NCBI RefSeq assembly: GCF_001442535.1
Contig: NZ_CP013141.1
Location: 3,973,148 to 4,037,147 of the forward strand
Reading direction: 5' to 3'
Source: Lysobacter antibioticus
GTDB taxonomy: Bacteria > Pseudomonadota > Gammaproteobacteria > Xanthomonadales > Xanthomonadaceae
Length of the DNA stretch: 64,000 nucleotides
In this document: positions 1-7,506 of the stretch, piece by piece
How the letters are laid out: every line of letters starts with the position of its first letter
Numbering within the stretch: position 1 is the stretch's first letter
Notes under the pieces: generated by a model
Told to the model about the DNA's origin: nothing
Seen by the model: only the letters and a program-made list of their open reading frames with translations
Databases searched by the model: none
Made by a program: the position numbers and the translations under genes

Positions 1-401
1 TCTTCGGCTTGTTCCGCCAACGCCGGCGCTGGGCGCGCGGACGCCTGGAATCGTTCCGCGTGGCCTGGCGCATCTCCTGGCCGCGGACCATGAAGATGCT
101 GCCGTGGTGGCTGCTGTGGGCGCAGTCGGCGCTGGTGCCGACCCTGTTGCTGCTGATCGCCGGCGCCTCGATCTACCGCAGCCCCACCTTGCTCGGCATC
201 GCCGCCTTGAACTGGTGGCTGATGGCCTTGCTCAATTTCATCGCGGTGATGCAGGCACGCACACGCCTGCAGCTCGGGCCGCTCGACCTGGTGCTGGTGT
301 CGATCTGCAATACGGTGATCGACGTGCTGTTGCTGCCGGCCAACGTGATCGGCCTGATCGACGAACTGCGCGGCCATCGCAAAACCTGGCTGACACGCTG
401 A
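1..401 (+). CDS. Membrane glycosyltransferase, family 2 (C-terminal part)
   Basis: The gene enters from the left edge, in frame from base 3, and ends at TGA 399-401; about 132 residues are visible. The fragment opens with an RQRRRW stretch, which matches the QxxRW motif that closes the catalytic domain of processive family 2 glycosyltransferases. Two or three hydrophobic segments follow (WWLLWAQSALVPTLLLLIAG and NWWLMALLNFIAV), typical of the C-terminal membrane part of PgaC/IcaA-like enzymes. A polysaccharide deacetylase starts 15 bases downstream, so the pair probably makes and trims a surface or cell-wall glycan. The sugar is unknown. Confidence 0.75.
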   Translation, partial: FGLFRQRRRWARGRLESFRVAWRISWPRTMKMLPWWLLWAQSALVPTLLLLIAGASIYRSPTLLGIAALNWWLMALLNFIAVMQARTRLQLGPLDLVLVSICNTVIDVLLLPANVIGLIDELRGHRKTWLTR

Positions 402-415
402 CGGCGGAGCAGGGC

Positions 416-1105
416 ATGGACTATCACGATTTTCTCGCCGACTACCCCCGCACCTACCTCGGCCGCGGGTCGCCGGATAAACGCCGGCTGGCGCTGACCT
501 TCGACGATGGCCCCGGCCGGGCCACGCCGGCCCTGTTGTCGGCGCTGGCCGAACTCGAGGTCGCCGCGACCTTCTTCTGCACCGGCGAAGCCGCTCGCGC
601 GCAGCCCGCCTTGATCGAACGCATCCTTCGCGAAGGCCATGAGATCGGCAACCACTCGCTGAGCCATGCCGATGCGCGCAGTTTCGGCATCGAGGACTGG
701 ATCGTGCGCGAAATCCATCCCGCCGCGGCGGCCTTGTGCGAAGCCGGGCTGAGCGAAGCGCCGCGATTGTTCCGTCCGGCCTACGGCGAAATCGCGCCGG
801 GGCAGGTCGATGCGCTCGGGCGTCTTGGCTATACGGTGGTCGGCTGGTCGGTCGACCCGCGCGACTGGCTCGAACCCGATGCGCCCGGTTACCTGTCCTG
901 CGTGGTCGAGTCGGTGCTGGCGCGCATCCACCCCGGTGCGATCGTGCTGCTGCACGACGGCGACGACGAACACGGCCGCGCCCGTCACGGCATCGTCGAG
1001 ATCGTGCGTCGCCTGGTGCCGGCGCTGCGCGAACAAGGCTACGGATTCGCGCGGGTCGGCGAGTTCCTGTCCGCGGATGCGACGTCGCGGCGAACCCACA
1101 GCTGA
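416..1105 (+). CDS. Polysaccharide deacetylase (NodB homology domain)
   Basis: 229 residues. The NodB domain begins near residue 30 with TFDDGP (catalytic and metal aspartates), followed by the metal-binding histidines in GNHSLSH, an RPAYGE motif and an LLHDGD motif near the end. The family removes N- or O-acetyl groups from polymers such as peptidoglycan, chitin oligomers or poly-GlcNAc. No signal peptide is obvious, so it may act in the cytoplasm or on lipid-linked intermediates. The reading frame is open further upstream, but the ATG at 416 comes just after the glycosyltransferase stop and gives the expected domain start. Co-transcription with the glycosyltransferase is likely. Confidence 0.85.
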   Translation: MDYHDFLADYPRTYLGRGSPDKRRLALTFDDGPGRATPALLSALAELEVAATFFCTGEAARAQPALIERILREGHEIGNHSLSHADARSFGIEDWIVREIHPAAAALCEAGLSEAPRLFRPAYGEIAPGQVDALGRLGYTVVGWSVDPRDWLEPDAPGYLSCVVESVLARIHPGAIVLLHDGDDEHGRARHGIVEIVRRLVPALREQGYGFARVGEFLSADATSRRTHS

Positions 1106-1136
1106 GGCCGCGTCGTCGGAGCTGCGGGGCCGTAGC

Positions 1137-1535
1137 TCAGGGCGCGGGACGATCCGGGTCTTGGCTCGGCGCCGGACGCGGCGGCAACGGGCTGCGGTGC
1201 GGGCGCAGGGTCGGCAGCTCCGGCGGGCAGGGCACCAGATAGATCGCGTTGAACATCGGCACGGCCGAAAACAGCAACAGTGCTCGCACCGTGCGTGGGG
1301 TGACGACGCCGTAGCGGAGCACCACGCCGGCGGCCAACAAGGCGAACAGGCCCGAACCCAGCCGCACCAACAGCGCGAACAACGGCGCGCGCAGCAGCGA
1401 GGCCGAGAGCAGGGCGAACACGAATGGGGCCAGGCCCATCAGCAGGCCGCTCGGCGACAGACGCCCGCCGAACAGCGGCGAGGCGAAGACCGCGCAGATC
1501 GCGATCCAGTTCCAGATTTTGAGATAACGACCCAT
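1137..1535 (-). CDS. Small integral membrane protein, unknown
   Basis: 132 residues from the ATG at 1535 (MGRYLKIWNW); the frame is open further upstream, but that extension is basic and lacks hydrophobic character. Three to four hydrophobic segments are visible (IAICAVFASPLFGG, LLMGLAPFVFALLSASLL, LFALLVRLGSGLFALLAAGVV, LLLFSAVPMFNAIYLV), followed by a proline-rich cytoplasmic or periplasmic tail. I do not recognise a family. It is convergent with the deacetylase and shares a direction with the next gene. Confidence 0.55.
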   Translation of the reverse strand: MGRYLKIWNWIAICAVFASPLFGGRLSPSGLLMGLAPFVFALLSASLLRAPLFALLVRLGSGLFALLAAGVVLRYGVVTPRTVRALLLFSAVPMFNAIYLVPCPPELPTLRPHRSPLPPRPAPSQDPDRPAP

Positions 1536-1618
1536 CGGCTTGCAGATCCTTGCATGGCATGGGGTCGCGCGTCGTGCGCGGCTGGCGACAGGATAGGACA
1601 GGCCCGCGGATGCCACAC

Positions 1619-2032
1619 TCAGGGGCTGCGGTCCCGGATCATCGTCGAGTACCTAGCGATGCTCTGGTCGATCCGGTCGATGGCGAAGCGCGCCGACTCG
1701 GCCTCCATCGCCCCGGCCGCAGCGGCCACCGCGGCGGCCGCGCCCATCAGCAGGTCGGTGGCCAACAGACCCAGGGCGTCTTCGGCCGATTGCTCTATCG
1801 ATTGCTCGACCAGGCCCTGGGTCGTTTGCTTCATCAGGACGCCCTGGCTGGCCAATGCGATCTTGCTCACGCCGTCGAAATACGCCGCGGCCGATTGCGC
1901 GACCAGGCCGGCGGCGTCGCCGGACACTTGGTGCAGCGAAGCGAGCGCCTGCTCGGCGGCGTCGGTGATCGTCTTGATCTGGTCGCGGAGTTCGGCCGCG
2001 CCGGCCGTCGGGTTGTTTTGAATGTCGCTCAT
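1619..2032 (-). CDS. Small alanine-rich helical protein, unknown
   Basis: 137 residues from ATG 2032 (MSDIQNNP). The sequence is predicted almost all helical and amphipathic, with an alanine-rich stretch near residues 100-115 (LLMGAAAAVAAAAGAM). The overall look resembles phasin-like or granule-associated helical proteins, but no diagnostic motif is visible, so this is only a resemblance. The gene upstream on the same strand is not in the window part that can be read as an operon; the next gene (2543) is divergent. Confidence 0.5.
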   Translation of the reverse strand: MSDIQNNPTAGAAELRDQIKTITDAAEQALASLHQVSGDAAGLVAQSAAAYFDGVSKIALASQGVLMKQTTQGLVEQSIEQSAEDALGLLATDLLMGAAAAVAAAAGAMEAESARFAIDRIDQSIARYSTMIRDRSP

Positions 2033-2542
2033 GAGTCTGTGCTTGGCTGTGTTGAGGGTTGCCTCATTGGCAAACGGGACCATCAGGATGGACCGGCCAC
2101 GGAGCCACGCCCTCCTGGCCGTCGCAGCGCTCTGGTCGGGCTTCGCTGCTGGCCGGGCCTGCGAACCTCGGTCGGACGGCTGGACGGTATGCCGATGCGA
2201 AGCGCTGTGCGGCTGTGACGGCTCAGGCCGCACGTTGCCTGTGATGCGCATCGTGGAACGGGCGAGCGGCGCTTGGTGACGGAAGGGATGCTGCGGCGCT
2301 GCTCCGTCCCCCGATTCGGTGATGTATGTCCGTCAGCTGTAGGGCAACGCGATATGCCTTGAGCGTGGCGAGACAGCAAGCGGCACTGCGCCAGGCGCCA
2401 CGACCTTCGAGGGTGCCGCAAACGTTGCCACAGACGGTGCGGGTGGTTCACGGCTTGGGCGATAGCTCGCTTGGTTATCGTGCCTCGGCGCCGCTGGTGT
2501 ATAACCCCGCCATCAGATCGGTTTATCGGGGGCGAGCGCTAC
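2033..2542. other. Intergenic stretch, no gene supported
   Basis: This 510-base gap separates two divergent genes. Several open frames cross it, but none has a good start, a codon pattern like the neighbours, or a recognisable motif. It presumably holds the promoters of both flanking genes; a TATAAC hexamer at about 2499-2504 could be a -10 box for the gene starting at 2543. Confidence 0.4.
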
Positions 2543-3037
2543 ATGGACGTAGTCTTGAGTTTCCTGGGGTATGCGCTTTGCGCAGTGATCGTGTTCGCGC
2601 AGGTTTTCCTGCTCTGGGGCATTCTGCGCTATGCGGTCATTTCCCCTTGGATTACCCGCGGTGCCTCGGCCGCGCTCAAACGGCCCGACATCGAAGGCAG
2701 CGCAAGAGTGGTGGGGTTTCCGCTGCCGATCGAGGCCGGCGACTTCTACCGCTCCGCGCCGTTTCTGCAGCGGCTTGAGTTCGTTCTGGTGGCTCCATCC
2801 GGCCGGCGCTGGAGGATCGGCAGGTTCTACCCGCTCGTCCCTCGGCATGTCCGCGAAAATCGCAAGGTTCACGGCACCAAGAACGTCCCCATCGCTTCGG
2901 ACCAGGGCAAAGGCGTCTATGTTCTGCTTGCGGACGGCGCCGTGGCCCATCAGCCGCTCGGGTCGAGTTCACAGGTAAGGATGGTGTGCCGGTCGCTGGG
3001 TGAGCTGGCTCGCTTCAATGTCGCGAGCGACGATTGA
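2543..3037 (+). CDS. Hypothetical membrane-anchored protein
   Basis: 164 residues from ATG 2543 (MDVVLSFLGY). One hydrophobic segment spans about residues 2-30 (FLGYALCAVIVFAQVFLLWG), followed by a soluble domain rich in Arg, Val and Gly. The topology suggests an N-terminal anchor with a cytoplasmic or periplasmic domain. No known family is recognised. Upstream in-frame codons back to 2471 would add a basic leader that breaks the membrane segment pattern, so the inner ATG is preferred. Confidence 0.55.
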   Translation: MDVVLSFLGYALCAVIVFAQVFLLWGILRYAVISPWITRGASAALKRPDIEGSARVVGFPLPIEAGDFYRSAPFLQRLEFVLVAPSGRRWRIGRFYPLVPRHVRENRKVHGTKNVPIASDQGKGVYVLLADGAVAHQPLGSSSQVRMVCRSLGELARFNVASDD

Positions 3038-3123
3038 CGATTCGTTCAAAGCGAAGCTGCTTCGCGGCCCGCTCGATTCCGGCGTAGGGCGACAGCGGCC
3101 CAGTTCACGGCGAGGAGACGCAG

Positions 3124-3486
3124 ATGTCCGATTTCACCAAGGTTCGATACACGTTGGCCGTACTCGACTTGGCCAAGTCCACGGATTACTACGTGTCCGT
3201 TCTCGGCCTGGGCATCGACTTCACCGCGCCCGGCTGGACCTTTCTGTCTCGCGGAAGCTTCCGGGTGATGTTAGGCGAGTGCACGGACGCGCTTGCGCCC
3301 GCGGAGCTCGGCGACCACTCCTGGTACGGCTACGCGACGGTGTCGGACGCCAGCGCTTTATTCGCCGAGTATCGGGCTGCCGGCGCAGTGTTCACTCAAA
3401 CGCTCTCGGACAAGCCTTGGGGCATGCGTGAGTTCGGTGTGCGCACGATCGACGGTCATCGGATCATGTTCGGGCAGGAACTGTAG
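3124..3486 (+). CDS. VOC family protein (glyoxalase/bleomycin-resistance fold)
   Basis: 120 residues, a typical single VOC module. The pattern is a first beta-alpha-beta unit (YTLAVLDLAKSTDYYVSVLGL), a central HSWYGYATVSD strand and the C-terminal DGHRIMFGQEL strand. Such proteins bind a divalent metal or act as small-molecule binding or resistance proteins; the substrate cannot be told. A GGCGAGGAGA ribosome-binding site lies just before the ATG. It is the last ordinary gene before the lower-GC patch. Confidence 0.8.
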   Translation: MSDFTKVRYTLAVLDLAKSTDYYVSVLGLGIDFTAPGWTFLSRGSFRVMLGECTDALAPAELGDHSWYGYATVSDASALFAEYRAAGAVFTQTLSDKPWGMREFGVRTIDGHRIMFGQEL

Positions 3487-4336
3487 CCAAGAGGGGAGAC
3501 GTAGCCAGGTCGCGCGCATCGGCTGGCACCGGGTTGGGCTCGACCCTGCAAGCCGAACCCGCAAGCCAGGCCGGGGCAGGGCTGGAGTCGCCGACGGTGC
3601 GGAGCCCGGAGAGATTCGGGCCGACCCAAGATGTCGTCCCGCTCCCCCTGCGACAGTGGGGCAGGCGCCCGGGTTTCTCTTCCGGAAAGTGCGCGGCCCG
3701 CGCATGCATCGTGCATCGTGTCGCCCGCCGGCGCTGCCGGCCGGCTTCGCGTGGGCGCGGCCCAACTTCGGCAACAACATCCCGACCGACGACTATGTCG
3801 AGATCCGGGCCCCGGATCAGAGGGGAGGCTCAGTTGTCCCCATGGCAACCCGCGAGGGCTGGCTGGCTCAGATCGGCTGCCATCGGGAAGAAATGGAAGG
3901 CCGGTACCCCATCTGGACCAGGGCCTTCGGGCGGGGTGTCGACTACGTGCTCGGTTGGGTGCGGCGATACGGCCCCGCCATTGCCCCCGAAGCCGAAGCC
4001 CATGACGAAACCCTGCTCGATCGCCACAGGCATTGAGGCCATTTTGAACAGACTGGCGAGGTGAGAATTCACGAAGAGGGGGCCACTGGCGCGACTTGAC
4101 CGCAGATCGGCTGGGGCGGGTGCCTTTCGGCCAGCTCCAAAGATCGTTTACGACCAAGCCCTTCAGCCGTTCTTAGGGGGCGCGAAGAAGATTGTTGACA
4201 CTACTCAGAGGGTCTTTGATAGATAAGTATTTGATTTTAAATAATTGCCGGCGACCAAGTCAGCGGGCCTGAATGCTTTCAGGCTGATGCTATTGACGGA
4301 CTCGTCAACTGGGAGCGGATAGGGCAAAATAGTCTC
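3487..4336. other. Gene-poor stretch at the left edge of the foreign patch
   Basis: About 850 bases without a convincing gene. A frame ending at 4036 contains a plausible-looking tail (MATREGWLAQIGC at 3841 on), rich in Trp, Arg and Gly, which may be the remains of a gene, but I cannot name it. From about 4180 the base composition drops (for example TATTTGATTTTAAATAATTG near 4228-4247), marking entry into the HicAB region. TTGACA at 4195-4200 could be a -35 box, without a clear -10 partner. Confidence 0.4.
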
Positions 4337-4355
4337 GGTACCAAAATATGGTACC
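4267..4355 (+). promoter_or_regulatory. Three inverted repeats upstream of hicA (candidate HicB operators)
   Basis: Three palindromes lie within 90 bases: GCCTGAA-tgct-TTCAGGC at 4267-4284, TTGACG-gact-CGTCAA at 4293-4308, and GGTACCA-aaata-TGGTACC at 4337-4355. The last ends 19 bases before the hicA start. HicB proteins with a DNA-binding C-terminal domain commonly repress their own operon by binding palindromes here, so the third, and perhaps the second, are candidate operators. The first could instead be an RNA hairpin. Seen directly: the repeats. Inferred: their function. Confidence 0.45.
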
Positions 4356-4374
4356 GGGCCAGGGAGGCGGCGAC

Positions 4375-4632
4375 GTGTCTAAAAAGCACAAGAAGACGAT
4401 CACAAAGATCTTCGCCAGGCCCATGTCTGGGTCCATCAAGTGGGCCGACATCGAGTCGCTTTTTGTCAGCTACCTAGGCGCAGAAAAGGAAGAGCGCGAA
4501 GGCTCTCGCGTTGCATTCATCTTGAATGGCCAAGTGCACTTATTTCACAGACCTCACCCGAGCCCTGACACTGACAAAGGCGCAGTGGCCAGAGTGAAGA
4601 AAATTCTCGAAGACCTTGGGGTGTCCCCATGA
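4375..4632 (+). CDS. hicA: HicA-family toxin
   Basis: 85 residues from GTG 4375, chosen because AGGGAGG sits 7-8 bases upstream. An ATG at 4348 is in frame but overlaps the GGTACC palindrome. The sequence has the HicA layout: FARPMSGSIKWADIESLF, then an alternating strand region with EREGSR, and the C-terminal FHRPHPSPDTDKGAV motif that marks the long HicA subfamily. HicA toxins are small dsRNA-binding-fold mRNA interferases. The stop overlaps the hicB start by four bases (ATGA), the usual coupling. Confidence 0.85.
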   Translation: MSKKHKKTITKIFARPMSGSIKWADIESLFVSYLGAEKEEREGSRVAFILNGQVHLFHRPHPSPDTDKGAVARVKKILEDLGVSP

Positions 4633-4976
4633 CCAAAACCAATGTAATGAAGTTCGGAAACTACTTCGCAACGGTCTCGTACGATCCAGAAATCGAGATG
4701 TTCCGCGGGGAGTTCGTTAGCTTGAACGGAGGTGCTGATTTCTATGCGGCTTCCGTTCGTGAACTTCGCGCCGAGGGTCAGGCGTCTCTGGATGCGTTCC
4801 TGGCCATCTGTAAAGAGCGTAAAATCTCCCCACACAAAGCCTTCTCAGGGAAGCTTCAACTGCGACTGAAAAAGGCTACGCATGAACGCGCCACAATTGC
4901 GGCGGCGGCGCGCGGCGTGAGCCTCAACAATTTGATTGAAGAAGCTGTAGAGCACGAACTGGAAGAGTGTGCGTAA
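4629..4976 (+). CDS. hicB: HicB-family antitoxin
   Basis: 115 residues. The N-terminal partial RNase H-like HicB fold is seen in YDPEIEMFRGEFVSLNGGADFYAASVRELR. The C-terminal part (ERATIAAAARGVSLNNLIEEAVEHEL) is a ribbon-helix-helix type DNA-binding segment, so the protein should both block HicA and repress the operon. It starts inside the hicA stop codon. A strong terminator follows at 5007-5030. Confidence 0.88.
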   Translation: MTKTNVMKFGNYFATVSYDPEIEMFRGEFVSLNGGADFYAASVRELRAEGQASLDAFLAICKERKISPHKAFSGKLQLRLKKATHERATIAAAARGVSLNNLIEEAVEHELEECA

Positions 4977-5364
4977 GCACGCTGTCCCTACTTTGGCAGT
5001 ATTGAGAAGCCCCGCACTGCGGGGCTTTTTGTTGGCGGTAATGATCAATTACGAGGTGACGATAGGCCGAGGCTTGTATTGCATCAGCTCGCCTTGCCAT
5101 GACTCCAGCCGCCTTGATCGTTGGGAATAGCCTCAAGTGCAGGCCGAGTTGCATGAAGGTCGACGTCAGAAGGATGAATCCCGACCTTCGTACGCTATCG
5201 GTCACGCGAATGAACTCAACCTCGACCTTTGCTGAATTGATGAGTACCTGGGCGACGTTAGCGATCGCAATTGCGCGATCTAGCTCCATCGAATTGTCGG
5301 GGTCTGAGAGCGCCTCTATGACTGCGAACAAGTGATTTCTTAGATCTTCTATCTTGTTCTTCAT
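4924..5364 (-). CDS. Prophage-type hypothetical protein, 3' end probably replaced
   Basis: 146 codons from ATG 5364. The N-terminal part (KNKIEDLRNHLFAVIEAL and MELDRAIAIANVAQVLINSA) is of a kind that recurs in phages and integrative elements; this is recalled and not searched. The last third runs across the hicB terminator and into the 3' end of hicB, giving a tail (QQKAPQCGASQYCQSRDS) that is just the antisense of the terminator. The true stop has probably been lost by deletion, so the gene is likely truncated and fused to noise. Confidence 0.5.
   Translation of the reverse strand: MKNKIEDLRNHLFAVIEALSDPDNSMELDRAIAIANVAQVLINSAKVEVEFIRVTDSVRRSGFILLTSTFMQLGLHLRLFPTIKAAGVMARRADAIQASAYRHLVIDHYRQQKAPQCGASQYCQSRDSVLTHTLPVRALQLLQSNC
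5007..5030 (+). terminator. Rho-independent terminator after hicB
   Basis: A nine-pair stem AAGCCCCGC / GCGGGGCTT with a three-base loop is followed by TTTTT. It closes the hicAB operon. The minus-strand gene at 4924-5364 reads straight through it, which suggests that gene's 3' end is not original. Confidence 0.9.
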
Positions 5365-5470
5365 GATTTCCCCGAGATTGCTTTCTTCAACTTCCCAAGC
5401 GCGCATCGCCATCCGGAGTTCTAATGTGGGGCTATCCTGTAATCGGGATAGCCGGTTTTCCGGCTACTGC

Positions 5471-5716
5471 TCAGCCGTCGACTTCCTGCGCGTTCAAGGG
5501 CGTGAGGGTCAGTACCGTCTCAATGGCGCTCATCATGTCGATTCGGCGCTTGTAAGATTCGCCACCGAATGCAAGCGGCTCACCGTTTCCTCCGATGATT
5601 CGCCAGCGCCACTCACCGTGGGTGGGTGATTCGTGTAGCGCTTCAGTAAGGATTGTCGAATTCTGAACAGCCTTGAGCCCTTCTCGGTAGATCTGCAACT
5701 TCGGCGCACCGGCCAT
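5471..5716 (-). CDS. DUF1508/YegP-like small protein
   Basis: 81 residues, starting MAGAPKLQIY. The core GEWRWRIIGGNGEPLAFGGESYKRRIDMMSAIETV matches the pattern of DUF1508 (YegP) repeats, where W-R-W/F, NGE and a Gly-Ser-x-Y-turn precede a helix. The family's function is poorly known. Together with its neighbours it looks like cargo of a degraded phage or island. Confidence 0.55.
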   Translation of the reverse strand: MAGAPKLQIYREGLKAVQNSTILTEALHESPTHGEWRWRIIGGNGEPLAFGGESYKRRIDMMSAIETVLTLTPLNAQEVDG

Positions 5717-5813
5717 CTTTCAATCCTCCTGTGGTTCAAGGGGGGAACGGAATCGCAGGCTATCGTCTGCCAGAGTCTCTGCTCTTGCGACAGCAGCGAC
5801 ATAGCCTCGCGCC

Positions 5814-5958
5814 ATGTCGATCTCAGAGAAAATCCCGTGGCTGGAACTGGCCTTCACCGCGGCGGAGTGCGGCGAGCTCTGGGGATCACCCCGGAACACT
5901 TCCTGGTGACGATTGCCTGCCTGCCGGCCGGCCGGGCTTCCCGGTCCGGCTGACCCGG
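5814..5958 (+). pseudogene. Frameshifted small gene of the remnant island
   Basis: From ATG 5814 the frame reads MSISEKIPWLELAFTAAECG and then stops at 5907-5909. If one base is added in the GGGG run at 5881-5884, the text continues as LWGITPEHFLVTIACLP, which reads like natural protein. A one-base loss in a homopolymer is the simplest explanation. No family is recognised. The opposite strand is open here but looks like noise. Confidence 0.35.
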
Positions 5959-6105
5959 AAGCCCGCGACCTGGAAGGCTGGGGAGGTCGTCGAGTGGCGC
6001 GATCGCAATCGGTCGGACAGTCGGCCGCGGAAGGCCCGAAAGTCCGTTGGCGAGATTGATCCGGATCCCGCCGCTTCAACCTTTCTCACTCTAACGGAGT
6101 AGGTC

Positions 6106-6327
6106 ATGGAACTGCTGTCCCGTATCGTGCTGGTGTTGCTCTGGCTCGTAACCCTTGTCGGCACCGCCGTCGGTGCGTACCTGCTCAACTTCGCCTTCCA
6201 AGCCTGAGCGGCGCTCGCACAGGCTGCTGGAGCTGGCATGGCGTGCGCCTGCGCCTACGCAGTCATCCCCTATGTGGTGACCCAGGCTGTCGATGGCATC
6301 CTCGTCGGGCCAAGTCATCGCAGCTGA
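6106..6327 (+). pseudogene. Small two-helix membrane protein split by an in-frame TGA
   Basis: ATG 6106 follows a CGGAG ribosome site and reads MELLSRIVLVLLWLVTLVGT, then a TGA at 6205-6207. The same frame continues without another stop to 6327 and contains a second hydrophobic segment (GMACACAYAVIPYVVTQAVD). The two halves together look like one protein of about 73 residues with two membrane helices and an Ala/Gln/Gly-rich turn. The stop is therefore probably a nonsense mutation in a prophage-derived gene. An independent 33-residue membrane peptide is the alternative. Confidence 0.5.
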
Positions 6328-6350
6328 TTTTGCAGGCTTTTTGTAGACGC

Positions 6351-6376
6351 GAAAAAGCCGGCGCAAGGCCGGCTTC
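6351..6376 (-). terminator. Terminator of tRNA-Pro, copy 1
   Basis: On the minus strand the stem AAGCCGGC / GCCGGCTT with a five-base loop is followed by a run of T (AAAAA at 6352-6356 on the plus strand). It lies 21 bases past the tRNA 3' end. An identical structure follows copy 2. Confidence 0.85.
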
Positions 6377-6396
6377 GTCAGAAACACTCTCAGCAT

Positions 6397-6473
<77 letters not shown>

Positions 6474-6784
6474 CGCCGAGGCACGCATTCTAGCGACTTA
6501 CCCCGGCCCTGCGCGGTAGGCGATAGCCAAGAGGTGCAGACGAGCCAAGGACGTGGACGGGCCGCTCGACCGGAGCCGGGGATGTTGCGGCACAGCATAG
6601 ACAGGCACGGCGCCCGCCGTCGGTCCTTGTCGGGTATTGACTGCAGTTTGAGCTGCATCTGGCCGCGTCCGTCGAGTCGAGCATGGTGTCGGCCACCGCG
6701 CTTGCGGCGTTCGTCGCAGTGCAGGGCGGGGGGCTGTGCTAGCGTCTGGTCCGTATCGCCGAACTCAGCTTCAGGTGATGACGG
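6474..6784. other. Intergenic region before the nap operon
   Basis: This 311-base region contains the tRNA promoter at its left end and should contain the nap promoter at its right end. I searched for an FNR-type TTGAT-N4-ATCAA box and found none by eye. A short inverted repeat, GCAG-tttgaG-CTGC, lies near 6640-6655. No gene is supported. Confidence 0.4.
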
Positions 6785-6952
6785 ATGAAGCAGCTCACGG
6801 AGTCCAGGAGCAGCAGCAAATGGCGTGAACGCGTGGCGTTCCTGCTGCTGACCGGCGTGATTTTTCCGCTGCTCACGGTTTTTCTGGTTGCCGGTTACGG
6901 CTTCGCGGTGTGGATCTGGCAGATCTTCACCGGCCCGCCGACGGGGCACTGA
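6785..6952 (+). CDS. napE: NapE, small membrane subunit of the nap operon
   Basis: 55 residues, too short for most gene callers. The sequence [20 protein letters not shown] leads into one membrane helix ([26 protein letters not shown]) ending in GPPTGH. NapE/TorE proteins are single-helix polypeptides at the head of nap operons, with no settled function. It is followed within four bases by the napF remnant and then napD. Confidence 0.8.
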   Translation: MKQLTESRSSSKWRERVAFLLLTGVIFPLLTVFLVAGYGFAVWIWQIFTGPPTGH

Positions 6953-6956
6953 GGCC

Positions 6957-7202
6957 ATGTCGGCGAAGCGACTGTCCAGGCGGGCATTGCGATCCGGCCC
7001 CGCGCCGAGGCCGAAGCCGAAGCCATCCCCGCGGCTGGAAATCATCTGCATTTCTCAGCAAGCCTGCCCGCGACGGTCGGTCGTCCGCGCCCGAGGGGCG
7101 CAGTGCGCCGTCGCGGGCGACGCGACTCGCCGGAGCGACGGCGGTGGCTGGATCGGCTGCGGCGCATGGCAGCGCCAGGCCGCGCAGGAGGCGCCGCGAT
7201 GA
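6957..7202 (+). pseudogene. napF: Probable decayed napF
   Basis: The place between napE and napD is where napF usually sits. The frame begins [11 protein letters not shown], which is how NapF ferredoxin-like proteins begin, but a normal NapF has about 160 residues and four CxxCxxxC clusters. Here only 81 codons remain, and single cysteines (ICIS, QACPR, AQCAVAG, GCGAW) stand where clusters should be. A different frame fits better just after the first ten codons, suggesting frameshifts plus internal deletions. The last codons overlap the napD start (ATGA). It could also be an unrelated ORF. Confidence 0.45.
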
Positions 7203-7501
7203 GTCCGAGCGCGAATCGCGAAGACGACGTCCATATCGCCAGTTTCATCGTGCAACACCGGGCCGGCGCCGCCGACGCGGTGGCCGCGGCTGTCTCCGCC
7301 TGTCCGGACCTGGAACTCGCGCTGGTCGGCGCGACCGGCAGTGTCGTGGTGTGCGAATCGGAAGAGCGCTTGGTCCTGACCGAGCGGATCGACACGCTGC
7401 GCAACACGCCGGGCGTGCTCAACGTGTTGTTGGTCTACCACCACGCCGAGCCGCGTACCGCGCTCGATCAACTCATCGGATCTTCCTTGCAGGCGGAGTA
7501 A
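7199..7501 (+). CDS. napD: NapD, NapA-specific Tat chaperone
   Basis: 100 residues from ATG 7199, which overlaps the previous frame's stop. The pattern [14 protein letters not shown], then [16 protein letters not shown], and [14 protein letters not shown] is the NapD ferredoxin-like fold. NapD binds the twin-arginine signal of NapA and delays export until the molybdenum cofactor is in place. napA starts five bases after its stop. Confidence 0.9.
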   Translation: MSPSANREDDVHIASFIVQHRAGAADAVAAAVSACPDLELALVGATGSVVVCESEERLVLTERIDTLRNTPGVLNVLLVYHHAEPRTALDQLIGSSLQAE

Positions 7502-7506
7502 GGGCC

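Noticed and set aside
1619..2032. Assignment as a phasin or R-body protein
   Set aside because: Only helical, Ala-rich character supports it; no family motif.
3487..4336. A second partial tRNA-Pro copy as left end of the remnant island
   Set aside because: I looked for TGGTCGGGGAGACAGGATTC or parts of it and found none by eye; a proper search could still find a short core.
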